From the NCBI RefSeq assembly GCF_004168625.1, contig NZ_SDWW01000002.1:1-64000 (forward strand): a stretch of 64,000 bases of DNA. The letters are read 5' to 3'. The position numbers and the translations under genes were made by a program. Below the pieces are notes generated by a model. The model was given only the letters and a program-made list of their open reading frames with translations, was not told the origin of the DNA and made no database searches. Below, one piece after another: positions 36,382 to 44,998 of the stretch. The first letter of the stretch is position 1. Every line of letters starts with the position of its first letter. The stretch comes from Pengzhenrongella frigida (GTDB lineage Bacteria > Actinomycetota > Actinomycetes > Actinomycetales > Cellulomonadaceae).

Positions 36382-38325
36382 GTGAGACCGACCGCGCTGT
36401 GGGGCGGGGAGCCAGGATCGGCCGCGAGGCGTTCCTCGTTCCGGCGCGCGGTTGCGCTTCCGGTCGGGATGGCCCTGCTGACGGTCGCCTTGCTGGGAGG
36501 TGTCGCCGGCGTCGCGGTGCATGAGGCACGAGCGACTGCTCTGCGTGACGCGCAGCAGCGCCTGCGGTCGAACCGCGATGCGGCGGTCCGTGCGCTCGAG
36601 CACCAGAGCGACGAGCTCAAGCGCGCGGTGGCCGTCGGGGCGTCCGACCTGCGACTCATCGACAGCCTCGAGGCTTCTACCCCTGGGGTCGTGGGCGGGG
36701 TGCCGGATCAGCTGGCGATGCTGGCCCGCAGCACCGACGCACCGACCGCCTTCGTCAGCGACGCCCAGGGGCGTCTGCTGTTGATCTATCCCGCCCAACC
36801 CGAGCTGATCGGGCAGGACTTTGCCTTCCGGGACTGGTACCACGGCATGTCCGGCACCGCGGCGCCGTACGTGTCGACCGCCTACCGCACGGCCGCATCG
36901 GGCAATCCCCTGGTCGTCGCGGTGGCCGCACCGGTGCTCGACGGCTTCCGTGTGCGCGGGTCGGTCGCCATCCTGTGGCAGCTGGACTCCGTGCGCGCCG
37001 TCAGCGACGGTGCCCGCGTCGATGACGGCGTGACCCTGATCGTCACCGACCAGGGCGGCCAGCCGCTCGCGGGCACGGTCATCGTCGACGTGGACGGCCA
37101 AGCTCTCCCGGTCGAGATCTCGGCGACGACGGAGCGTGCCCTGGCCGGCGATACCGTCAGCGTGATCGTCGACGGGCGGCTCGAAGAGGCGGCGCCCGTC
37201 CCGGGGCTCGGATGGACCGTCACGGCCACTCTGCCCACATCCGCTGCGCTTGCGCCGGCGCGCGCCGCGACTCGCCGCTTGGGCGGCGCCTTGGGCGTCA
37301 CGCTCTTTCTCGTGCTGGTCGTCGCGTTCCTCACCTCGCGATCCGCTCGTCGCCGCGCCGGCGAGCATGCCGCGGTGCGTGGCGCGGAGGACCGCTTCCG
37401 CCGCCTCTTTGATCAGGCCCTCACGGGCCAGCTCCTGGTGGACCGCGACGGACGCGTCATCCGGGTGAACTCGACCTTGATCGAGGTGCTGGGCCGAGAG
37501 CCGGACCAACTCGTCGGACTGCCCCTCGCGGCGGTCTTCGCTGACGACGTCGACCGGCGTCGCATCGTCGACCTGATCGAGGCCGGTGACGGCGAGCTCA
37601 AGGCCGAGATGAACCTGAGCGACGCCGACGGCCGGCCGTTGCGGGGTCTGGTCGCGCTGTCGTGGATGCGTGAGCTCGACGGCGAGCGGGTGCTCCTGGC
37701 CCAGATTGAAGACGTCACGGCCCGTCGTGATGCCGAGCGGCGGCTGACCGAGCTCAGCCTGCACGACGAGTTGACCGGCTTGCCCAACCGTCGGCTGCTG
37801 CTGGAGCGCTGCGACCTTGCCTTCGCGGTCGCCAGGACGGGCCGGACCCCGAACACGAGCGTTGCGGCGCTCTTCATCGACCTCGATGGTTTCAAGCCCG
37901 TGAACGACCAGGCCGGCCACGATGCCGGCGATCGGCTCCTGGTCGCCATCGCGGGTGAGCTGCTGGTCGCGCTGCGAACGACCGACACCGTTGCGCGGGT
38001 CGGTGGCGACGAGTTCGTGGTCCTGATCGACCAGGCACAGGATCTGCGTTGCCTGGACAAGATCGCGGACCGCGTCGCGGCCGCCGTTCGACGCGACGTC
38101 CCCGCCGGTGGCCTCCGGTTGGTCGTCTCGGCGAGTGTCGGCATCGCGCGGATCGACCTCGTTCGCGAACCCGACGCCCTGCCCGATGAGCTGCTGCGCC
38201 GCGCCGACGTGGCCATGTACCGCGCCAAGGAGCGCGGCGGCGATCGCTACGAGTTCTTTGAACCTCCGCTGACAGGTGCGGGTAAGTCCGACGGACGTTC
38301 GAGCCAGTCCGGCCCCGGGCGATGA
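36382..38325 (+). CDS. Membrane-bound sensor diguanylate cyclase (Cache-PAS-GGDEF)
   Basis: This 647-residue protein has a helix at about 27-49, an extracytoplasmic Cache-like sensor (50-290, with FAFRDWYHGMSGTAAPYVS), a second helix at 293-315, a PAS domain (335-450) and a GGDEF domain (455-620). The motif VARVGGDEFVVLI is intact, with RTTD as inhibitory site. It should synthesise c-di-GMP in response to an external ligand; FRDWYHG is common in dCache ligand pockets. The start at GTG 36382 lacks a strong ribosome site. The stop overlaps the next GGDEF gene by ATGA. It is divergent from the PAS-GGDEF gene. Confidence 0.92.
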   Translation: MRPTALWGGEPGSAARRSSFRRAVALPVGMALLTVALLGGVAGVAVHEARATALRDAQQRLRSNRDAAVRALEHQSDELKRAVAVGASDLRLIDSLEASTPGVVGGVPDQLAMLARSTDAPTAFVSDAQGRLLLIYPAQPELIGQDFAFRDWYHGMSGTAAPYVSTAYRTAASGNPLVVAVAAPVLDGFRVRGSVAILWQLDSVRAVSDGARVDDGVTLIVTDQGGQPLAGTVIVDVDGQALPVEISATTERALAGDTVSVIVDGRLEEAAPVPGLGWTVTATLPTSAALAPARAATRRLGGALGVTLFLVLVVAFLTSRSARRRAGEHAAVRGAEDRFRRLFDQALTGQLLVDRDGRVIRVNSTLIEVLGREPDQLVGLPLAAVFADDVDRRRIVDLIEAGDGELKAEMNLSDADGRPLRGLVALSWMRELDGERVLLAQIEDVTARRDAERRLTELSLHDELTGLPNRRLLLERCDLAFAVARTGRTPNTSVAALFIDLDGFKPVNDQAGHDAGDRLLVAIAGELLVALRTTDTVARVGGDEFVVLIDQAQDLRCLDKIADRVAAAVRRDVPAGGLRLVVSASVGIARIDLVREPDALPDELLRRADVAMYRAKERGGDRYEFFEPPLTGAGKSDGRSSQSGPGR

Positions 38326-39995
38326 CCGGGACCGGATTGCCGGCCTTCGCGACCGGGTCGCCGCGCACGGTGGAGACGCGCCCTGTGTTGCCTGAGCTCC
38401 CCGACTGGGATCTCCTCATCGCTGAGCTCGAGCAGCTTCTCGACTCGGATGCGCGTGCATGTGCCGATCGGGCGACCCGAGCGCTGGCACAGTCGCCCAC
38501 CGACCCGGACGTCGAGATGCGGTTGTCCTATGTCGCCGCGCTCGCCCATCACCTGCTCGCGGAGGACACCGCCGCGATGACGGCGGCAGCGCGGGCGGAG
38601 CAGATCGCCCGCGCCCGCGGTGAGCACGTGTGGCGAGCCCGCGCTCTCGTGTGCCGCGCGCACGTCCACTACGACCTCGGTGATCTTGAGGACGCGGTCG
38701 ACCTGCTCGGTGAAGCCCTTGCGTTGTGCCGGGAGGCCGACGACGCCGCCGGCACGGCCTCGGTGCTCAACAGCCTGGGTGCGGCATACACGGACATGGT
38801 GCACTTCGCCCCGCAGGCCGCGCAGGTTCTCACGGAGGCCCGTCGCCTCTGGCTTGCGACGGGTGAGCCCGACCTGGCATCGATGGCCCTGACGAACCTC
38901 GCGAAGATGTACGTGGTGACGAGCGGCCGGCTGGCGGAGGCGAACCCCCGCGGTGCCCTGGCCGCCGGGCGGCATGCGCTGGATATCGCCAGGCAGGCCG
39001 TGGCGGAAGCGGATGCAGTGGGCCTCGGTCGCACCTGCATCGACGCTCGGCTCGTCGTGATCGGTGCCCTCATGGTCGGCAGCGACCGCGACGCCACCAG
39101 CCGGGCGCTGGAGTTGACCCGGTCGATGCTGGACCGCTTCCCGACGGTGCGCCAAGAGCTCGCCTACCGAGTCGTGCGCGGCCGGTGGCTCGTGGACACC
39201 GGTCAGTACGACGCCGCCGTCCTCGAGCTGTGCGGCGGTCTTGACATCTGCGACGAGCTGACCCGGCCGGCCGAGCGCATCGAGCTGCTGAAGTCTCTCG
39301 TCGAGGCGCACGAGGGCCGTCGCGAGACGTCCGCGGCACTCAGCACGCTGCACGAGGTCTACGACCTCACCATCCAACAGGAGCGGGCAGTCGCTGAGCG
39401 GCGGGCGGTCCTGCTCAGCTCACGGATGGACGTCGAACGAGCGCAGCGCACCGCTCAGGCCGCGATCTTGCGGGCCACAGCGCTCGAGCAGAGCATCTCG
39501 CGCCTCGAGCACGAGTCCTCCCACGACGCCCTCACGGGTCTCGCGAACCGCCGGTCGCTCGACACGGCCCTCACGTCGTGGGCCACGGGTCATCCCCGCG
39601 GCTTCGGGTGCGCGCTCATCGACATCGACCACTTCAAGCGGGTCAACGACCGATGGTCACACCAGGCGGGGGACCGCGTCCTGACCCGGCTTGCCGTCGT
39701 GCTGGGTGATGCGGTGCGAGCGAGCGACTTTGCTGCGCGCTACGGAGGTGAGGAGTTTGCGGTCCTGCTCGACGGGGTCGACGCCAGGACGGGGGCAGAG
39801 GCGTGCGAGCGCATCCGGGCCGCCGTCGCGTCCCGCGAGTGGGACGACCTCATCCCCGGTGGCCTGATCACGATCAGCATCGGTCTGACGCTGCACCGCG
39901 AAGGAGACGCCGTCGATGCCCTGCTCGCCCGCGCGGATGCGGCTCTGTACGAGGCGAAGCACGCCGGCCGAAACCGCGTGAAGCTCGCCCCCTGA
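38322..39995 (+). CDS. TPR-GGDEF diguanylate cyclase
   Basis: This 557-residue cytoplasmic protein has TPR-like helices (about residues 30-350, with repeated ARALVCRAHVHYDLGDLEDAV-type units), a coiled-coil segment (365-390) and a C-terminal GGDEF domain (395-555). The active motif is YGGEEFAVLL, with an RASD inhibitory site. TPR input suggests control by a protein partner rather than a small ligand. It is coupled to the preceding membrane cyclase by a four-base overlap, so both may answer one signal. It ends 42 bp before the convergent oxidoreductase stop. Confidence 0.9.
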   Translation: MTGTGLPAFATGSPRTVETRPVLPELPDWDLLIAELEQLLDSDARACADRATRALAQSPTDPDVEMRLSYVAALAHHLLAEDTAAMTAAARAEQIARARGEHVWRARALVCRAHVHYDLGDLEDAVDLLGEALALCREADDAAGTASVLNSLGAAYTDMVHFAPQAAQVLTEARRLWLATGEPDLASMALTNLAKMYVVTSGRLAEANPRGALAAGRHALDIARQAVAEADAVGLGRTCIDARLVVIGALMVGSDRDATSRALELTRSMLDRFPTVRQELAYRVVRGRWLVDTGQYDAAVLELCGGLDICDELTRPAERIELLKSLVEAHEGRRETSAALSTLHEVYDLTIQQERAVAERRAVLLSSRMDVERAQRTAQAAILRATALEQSISRLEHESSHDALTGLANRRSLDTALTSWATGHPRGFGCALIDIDHFKRVNDRWSHQAGDRVLTRLAVVLGDAVRASDFAARYGGEEFAVLLDGVDARTGAEACERIRAAVASREWDDLIPGGLITISIGLTLHREGDAVDALLARADAALYEAKHAGRNRVKLAP

Positions 39996-40037
39996 GCTGG
40001 TCGGCTCTCGACCGGCGACGGGGGAGTGGGTGGGCGG

Positions 40038-41021
40038 TTACAGGAGCACGACGCCCTTGCCGCCCACCACGCCGGCCTCCATGTCGCGGTGCGCCGCGGC
40101 GATGTCCTCGAGGCGGTAGACCCGCCCGACCGGGACGCGGGCGCGGCCGCGGGCGACGTCGTCGAGGAAGGACTGCAGCACCGGGGCGGGAAGGTCGGCC
40201 GCACCACCGGAGTACGCGGTCAGGCGCACCCCGTTCGGGAGCCAGTCCATCGGGTAGAACTCCGGGATCGTCCACTGGTCCGACAGCATCCCGGTGAAGC
40301 AGACGGTCCCGCCGCTGCGTACCGCGGCCAGGGTGTCGCGCAGCACGTTCACCCCGACGAGCTCGACTGCGCCGTCGACTCCGTCCGGGACGAGGTCGCG
40401 GACCTGGGCGGCGACGTCACCGTCGTCGATCAGGACGTGGTCGACGCCGGCCTGCTCGAGCAGGGCGCGCCGCTGCGGCGATCGGGTGGTCGACAGGACG
40501 GTGAGCCCGCGGAGCCTGCCGAGCGTGGCCAGCGCGAGGCCCACCGACGACGTGCCGCCACGTACGAGCAGCGTCTGCCCGGCGGTCGGGCGCACGCCGA
40601 CCTCCAGCGAGCCGTGCGCGGTCTGCAGCATCTCGGGGACCGCCCCGAGCACGTCCCACGGCAGATCGCTGGTGAACGCGATGACCTGCGCCGCCGGGAC
40701 GACGACGTACTCGGCGTACCCGCCGTCGAACGTGCGGCCCATCCCACCCATCAGCGTCACGACCTGGGTCCCCGGGGCGAGCTCGCCACCCGGGGCGTCG
40801 GCGACCACGCCCGTCGCCTCGATGCCCGGGATGCGCGGGAACGATCCGGAGGTCGCCTGGCCGCGCCGGAAGTGCAGCTCGGAGCGGTTCAGCCCGAACG
40901 CGTGCACGCGGATCAGCACCTGGCCGGGCGCGGCGCGGGGCACCGGAACGTCCCGCACCTGCAGGACCTCGGGTCCGCCCGGGCGGGCCACCACGACGGC
41001 GCGCATCGTGGGGGCGGTCAT
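40038..41021 (-). CDS. Zinc-binding-type dehydrogenase / quinone oxidoreductase
   Basis: This 327-residue medium-chain reductase has a GroES-like N-terminal domain (VLQVRDVPVPRAAPGQVLIRV) and a Rossmann domain with LLVRGGTSSVGLALATLG for NADPH. The usual structural zinc cysteines are absent, pointing to the zinc-independent quinone oxidoreductase branch. Its start overlaps the end of the MarR gene as ATGA, so the two are one operon. A role in detoxifying quinones or enones under MarR control is likely by analogy. Confidence 0.9.
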   Translation of the reverse strand: MTAPTMRAVVVARPGGPEVLQVRDVPVPRAAPGQVLIRVHAFGLNRSELHFRRGQATSGSFPRIPGIEATGVVADAPGGELAPGTQVVTLMGGMGRTFDGGYAEYVVVPAAQVIAFTSDLPWDVLGAVPEMLQTAHGSLEVGVRPTAGQTLLVRGGTSSVGLALATLGRLRGLTVLSTTRSPQRRALLEQAGVDHVLIDDGDVAAQVRDLVPDGVDGAVELVGVNVLRDTLAAVRSGGTVCFTGMLSDQWTIPEFYPMDWLPNGVRLTAYSGGAADLPAPVLQSFLDDVARGRARVPVGRVYRLEDIAAAHRDMEAGVVGGKGVVLL

Positions 41022-41467
41022 CGCGGCACCTCCGGGCTGGTCGCGCCCAGCCTGGACATCAGGCGCTGCAGCACCACCGTCGTCGCTGCCGCGGACCTCT
41101 CCCCGGCGAGGTGGTCGGTGAGCGCCGAGTCGAGCAACGCGACCCCCGTGTCATGGGCGGCGTCGCCGGCCGGGGTCAGCGCGATCAGGGACGAGCGACG
41201 GTCCTGCGGGTGGGCGCTGCGGACCGCGAGCCCGTCCCGCTCCAACCGGTCGACCAGCTTGCTGGCCGCGCCCACGGTGATCCCGAGGTCCGTGCGGATC
41301 TCCTGCACCCGGCACCCGCCGGTGCGCCGGCGCACCACCCGCAGAGCGGAGAGCGTCGCCAACGAGACCGCACCGGCGGTCTGCAGCCGGTCGTCGAGGT
41401 GGTTCCACAGCTGCGTCTCGTAGCGCACCAGCACGTCGAAGAAGTCCATGTCCGTCGTCAACTCCAT
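41018..41467 (-). CDS. MarR-family regulator of the oxidoreductase operon
   Basis: This 149-residue winged-helix protein has a recognition helix in VGAASKLVDRLERDGLAVR and a wing with PQDRRSSLIALTPAG. GTG 41470 and ATG 41467 are adjacent starts; the ATG is taken. There is no good ribosome site, so the mRNA may be leaderless or nearly so. A 33-bp imperfect palindrome covers the start codon, suggesting autorepression. It is co-transcribed with the quinone oxidoreductase it probably controls. Confidence 0.88.
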   Translation of the reverse strand: MELTTDMDFFDVLVRYETQLWNHLDDRLQTAGAVSLATLSALRVVRRRTGGCRVQEIRTDLGITVGAASKLVDRLERDGLAVRSAHPQDRRSSLIALTPAGDAAHDTGVALLDSALTDHLAGERSAAATTVVLQRLMSRLGATSPEVPR

Positions 41468-41495
41468 CACCAGGAAGTGTATTCCCGGTGATGGA
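41463..41495. promoter_or_regulatory. 33-bp imperfect palindrome over the MarR start, likely operator
   Basis: The arms TCCATCACCAGGAA and TTCCCGGTGATGGA match with a single mismatch around GTGTA. The left arm contains the MarR start codon, so protein bound here would block both transcription and translation start. It is assigned to autoregulation by inference. Confidence 0.55.
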
Positions 41496-41606
41496 TAGTC
41501 GGGGTGAGCTGCGCCACGGCCCGAACGCTCAGCAGGTGTCGTCGGTCTGGACGGTCGAGCCGCTGACGTGGGCTGACATACTCACACCCTCGATCGAAGG
41601 GCTTCG

Positions 41607-42608
41607 ATGACCACGGCCACGCAGGACACGATCACCGACGCCCAGCATGAGCGAGCGCGGCACGAGCTGGACCGGATCGACGCGATCTTCGCCCAGCGCG
41701 TCGTCGGGCAGGAGGCCCTGCGCACCGCGCTCGTGAGCGCGCTGCTGTGCGGCGGGCACATCCTCATCGAGTCGGTGCCGGGACTCGCGAAGACCACGGC
41801 CGCACAGACGCTGGCCGCGGCGGTGTCGGGCTCGTTCCACCGCATCCAGTGCACACCCGACCTCATGCCTAACGACATCGTAGGGACGCAGATCTTCAAC
41901 TACGGCACGGGCACCTTCACGACGCAGCTCGGGCCGGTGCACGCGAACGTCGTGCTGCTCGACGAGATCAACCGGTCGAGCGCCAAGACGCAGTCGGCGA
42001 TGCTCGAGGCGATGCAGGAGCGTCAGACGACCATCGGCGGGACGGTCTACCCGCTCCCGTCGCCGTTCATGGTGCTCGCGACCCAGAACCCGATCGAGGA
42101 GGAGGGAACGTACGTCCTCCCCGAGGCGCAGATGGACCGGTTCCTGATCAAGGAGGTTGTCGGGTACCCGACGCCCGAGCAGGAGATCGAGATCCTCGGC
42201 CGCATCCAGTCGGGCCGCCAGACGGCCCCGATCACGGGCACGCCCGTGTCGCTCGACGAGGTCGCGGCACTCCAGCGGCTCGTCGACACGGTCTACGTGT
42301 CGGAGCCGATCAAGCGGTACGTCGTCGACCTGATCGCGACGACCCGGCTCAGCGGTCCGCAACCGGTCGCGGGCCTCGGCCAGCACATCCGGGTCGGAGC
42401 GAGCCCACGCGGCAGCATCGCGCTCATGCGGGTCGCGCAGGCGCGCGCGCTGCAGGACGGACGCGGCTACGTCACACCCGACGATGTCAAGGACTGCCGG
42501 TACGCGGTGCTGCGGCACCGGATCGTGCGCACGTTCGACGCGCTCGCGCAGAACATCAGCACGGAGTCGCTCGTCGACGCCGTCTTCGCCGCAGTCCCGA
42601 CCCCATAG
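41607..42608 (+). CDS. MoxR-family AAA+ ATPase
   Basis: This 333-residue AAA+ ATPase has Walker A VPGLAKTTAAQTLA, Walker B NVVLLDEINRSSAKTQ, and ATQNPIEEEGTYVLPEAQMDRF, the MoxR signature. MoxR proteins act as chaperones that mature or activate complexes together with vWA-domain proteins. Those partners follow directly: DUF58, DUF4381-like, two vWA proteins and a TPR protein. The ATG is preceded by GAAGGG. The stop TAG at 42606-42608 overlaps the region where the DUF58 frame must start. Confidence 0.94.
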   Translation: MTTATQDTITDAQHERARHELDRIDAIFAQRVVGQEALRTALVSALLCGGHILIESVPGLAKTTAAQTLAAAVSGSFHRIQCTPDLMPNDIVGTQIFNYGTGTFTTQLGPVHANVVLLDEINRSSAKTQSAMLEAMQERQTTIGGTVYPLPSPFMVLATQNPIEEEGTYVLPEAQMDRFLIKEVVGYPTPEQEIEILGRIQSGRQTAPITGTPVSLDEVAALQRLVDTVYVSEPIKRYVVDLIATTRLSGPQPVAGLGQHIRVGASPRGSIALMRVAQARALQDGRGYVTPDDVKDCRYAVLRHRIVRTFDALAQNISTESLVDAVFAAVPTP

Positions 42609-43504
42609 CCACCGCGCCCGGGCGCCGGCCCGACGTCTCGCGGCTCGCGCAGATCCGCGCCCGGCTCGAACTGCCGTTCAACCAGCGCGCGGTCGGCCTG
42701 CTCGACGGTCGGCACCTGTCGATCTACCGGGGCCAGGGCCAGGACTTCGACGACCTGTCGCTGTACTCGCCGGGCGACGACGTGGGCGACATCGACTGGA
42801 AGTCGAGCGCACGCTCCGGCATCCCGGTGATCAAGCGGTACGTCCGGCAGAACAACCTCGACGTGATCCTCGCGGTCGACACCGGGATCGCGATGTCGGC
42901 GACCGCGGCGAGCGGCGAGCCCAAGGCCGAGGTCGCGGGCTTCGCGGCAGCGGTCCTCGCGTTCGTCGCGCACGACCGCGGCGACCGCGTCGGCCTGGTG
43001 GCAGTCGACGCGGAGCGCACCGTGCTCCTGCCCGCGCGCGGTGGCAGCGCGCACCTCGAGCTCGTCCTGCGCCGCCTCGAGGCGGCCTACGACGGCGCGG
43101 CGCCCGCGGGCGACCTCGACCGGCTCGTCGAGCGCGTGCTCACGCTCTTCCCCCGGCGTGCGCTCGTGGTGCTCGTCACCGATGAGGAGCGGCCCGGTCC
43201 CGAGCACGCGCACATGCTGCGGCTCTTGCGCACGCGGCACGAGGTGCTCGTCCTCGCGGTGGCGAACGTCGATCCGACCGGCGCGCGCGCGCACGACGTC
43301 GAGGACGGCCGCACCTGGCCCGCGTTCCTGCGTGGACGCGCCGGCCTCGACCGTGCCGTGACCGATGCGCGCGCCGAGCGCCGGGCACGTGCCGCGCAGG
43401 TGCTGCGGGACGCGCGGGTCCTCGGCGTCGTCATGGCCGGGACCGACGACGCGCTCACCCAGCTCATCGCGATGCTCGGACAGCGGCGCCATGCCCTCCG
43501 ATGA
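42605..43504 (+). CDS. DUF58 protein of the MoxR operon, non-standard start
   Basis: The protein has a conserved DUF58 core, YRGQGQDFDDLSLYSPGDD followed by VGDIDWKSSARSG, then a vWA-like fold with VILAVDTGIAM and RALVVLVTDEE. DUF58 proteins work with MoxR in assembling envelope or redox complexes. The conserved N-terminus runs in frame from about 42610, but the first ATG, GTG or TTG in this frame is GTG 42782, inside the motif, and none occurs from 42482 to there. The coordinate given uses ATA 42605, which overlaps the MoxR stop; a CTG or other near-cognate codon is possible. The gene ends by overlapping the next start by 14 bases. Confidence 0.85.
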   Translation: MATAPGRRPDVSRLAQIRARLELPFNQRAVGLLDGRHLSIYRGQGQDFDDLSLYSPGDDVGDIDWKSSARSGIPVIKRYVRQNNLDVILAVDTGIAMSATAASGEPKAEVAGFAAAVLAFVAHDRGDRVGLVAVDAERTVLLPARGGSAHLELVLRRLEAAYDGAAPAGDLDRLVERVLTLFPRRALVVLVTDEERPGPEHAHMLRLLRTRHEVLVLAVANVDPTGARAHDVEDGRTWPAFLRGRAGLDRAVTDARAERRARAAQVLRDARVLGVVMAGTDDALTQLIAMLGQRRHALR

Positions 43505-43985
43505 GCTGTACCCACCCGTCGCGTACTCGTGGTGGGTGCCCGCGCTCGGTGTGCTGCTCGTGCTGCTCGTCGTCGCGTGGTTCATCGTGGTGCTCTGGCG
43601 CACCCGCCGGGTGGCGCCGACCGACGGGGTCGTCGACGCCCCGCGGCACGCCAACGGGCCCTCCCGTGCGCGCATCGACCCGTACCGCGCCCTGCGCGAC
43701 GCGCATCTCGCCCGCCTCGACGACGTCGCGCGCCGCCGCAACGCGGGCGAGATCTCGAGCCGCGAGGCGCACCTCGAGCTCAGCGCGATCGCACGGTCGT
43801 TCGGCACCGCCCGCACGGGGATCGACATGACCGTGCTGACCGTGCGCGAGGTGCGAGCGCTCGGCGGTGCGATCCGGATGAGCGCGCTGCTCGAACGGCT
43901 CTCCCCGGGCGCGTTCGCGCCGCGCTCGAAGCGCACGGTGAGCACGTCGATCGGGCGGGCCCGGGCGGTGATCGACACGTGGTGA
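43491..43985 (+). CDS. DUF4381-like single-pass membrane protein
   Basis: This 164-residue protein has one N-terminal helix after LYPPVAYSW (residues 14-36, WVPALGVLLVLLVVAWFIVVLW), then a basic cytoplasmic domain with repeated Arg and YRALRDAHLARLDDVARRR. In position and pattern it matches the DUF4381 member of Bat operons, which tethers the complex to the membrane. The start ATG 43491 lies inside the DUF58 gene and its stop overlaps the next GTG, so it is coupled on both sides. The family name is by context and helix pattern. Confidence 0.78.
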   Translation: MPSDELYPPVAYSWWVPALGVLLVLLVVAWFIVVLWRTRRVAPTDGVVDAPRHANGPSRARIDPYRALRDAHLARLDDVARRRNAGEISSREAHLELSAIARSFGTARTGIDMTVLTVREVRALGGAIRMSALLERLSPGAFAPRSKRTVSTSIGRARAVIDTW

Positions 43986-44998
43986 GGCTCGTGTGGCCGG
44001 CCGCACTCGGTCTGCTCGTGATCGTCGGCGTCGCCTGGCTCCTCGCCCGCCGCCGGGCCCCGCGCCCCGGAGCGCTCCCGATCTCGGGATCGGCCTGGGT
44101 CGCGCGGGTGCCGCAGGTGCGTCGGTGGCTGCGCCGCTACCGCGCGCTGCGGGTCGCCACGGCCGTCACGCTGGTCGCGGCCGCCGTGAGCGCCGCGGTG
44201 CTCGCCTCGCGGCCGGTCGAGCGTGAGGTCCGCGTCGAACGGCTCGGGAGCCGCGACATCGTCCTGTGCCTCGACGTGTCCGGCTCGATGACCCCGTTCG
44301 ACTCCGCGATCGTGGAGACCTTCGCCCGGCTCGTCGACAGCTTCGCGGGCGAGCGCATCGCGTTGTCGGTGTTCAACTCGACGTCCCGCACGGTCTTCCC
44401 CCTGACCGACGACTACACCCTCGCGCTCGAGGAGCTCGACGAGGCGTCCGGGGCGCTCGCGTTCGACTACGAGTCGTTCGACTACGAGGACGCCGATCAG
44501 GTGGCCGAGTTCGAGCGGCTGCTGACGTTCCTCGCGGGGACCGAGGGCGTCCCCGACCAGTCGTCGCTGATCGGCGACGGTCTCGCGGCGTGCGCGCTGC
44601 AGTTCGACGAGCAGGCCACGGACCGGTCGCGCTCGATCATCCTCGCGACCGACAACTACGTGTCCGGCGAGCCGCTGTACACGCTTGCGCAGGCCGTCGA
44701 GCTCGTCGACGGTCGCGACGTCTCGCTCGTCGGGCTGTTCGGCGGCGAGGTCGACCTGCGGGGCGGACCGCAGGAGTCCGAGTACCGCGAGGAGGTCCTC
44801 GCCGTGGACGGCTTGTACTTCACCGCGGACGACCCCGCCGCGATCGAGGGGATCGTCGCCGACGTCCAGTCCCAGCAGGCCGTCGACCTCGACGCCGCAC
44901 CCGAGGTCGTCGACACGGACCGTCCGAAGCCCTGGTTCGGCATCCTCGCCGTCGCGGTCGTCGCGCTCGTGCTGCTGCAGTGGCGGTTGCGCTCATGA
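43982..44998 (+). CDS. vWA-domain membrane protein, BatA type
   Basis: This 338-residue protein has two N-terminal helices (about 4-22 and 57-75), a von Willebrand A domain with the metal-site motif LCLDVSGSM (DxSxS) and TDN as a later ligand, and a C-terminal helix (316-334). An acidic stretch, FDYESFDYEDADQ, lies within the domain. BatA-type proteins form membrane complexes with MoxR and BatB, linked to aerotolerance and envelope stability in other bacteria. GTG 43982 overlaps the upstream TGA; the stop overlaps the next ATG. Confidence 0.9.
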   Translation: MRLVWPAALGLLVIVGVAWLLARRRAPRPGALPISGSAWVARVPQVRRWLRRYRALRVATAVTLVAAAVSAAVLASRPVEREVRVERLGSRDIVLCLDVSGSMTPFDSAIVETFARLVDSFAGERIALSVFNSTSRTVFPLTDDYTLALEELDEASGALAFDYESFDYEDADQVAEFERLLTFLAGTEGVPDQSSLIGDGLAACALQFDEQATDRSRSIILATDNYVSGEPLYTLAQAVELVDGRDVSLVGLFGGEVDLRGGPQESEYREEVLAVDGLYFTADDPAAIEGIVADVQSQQAVDLDAAPEVVDTDRPKPWFGILAVAVVALVLLQWRLRS

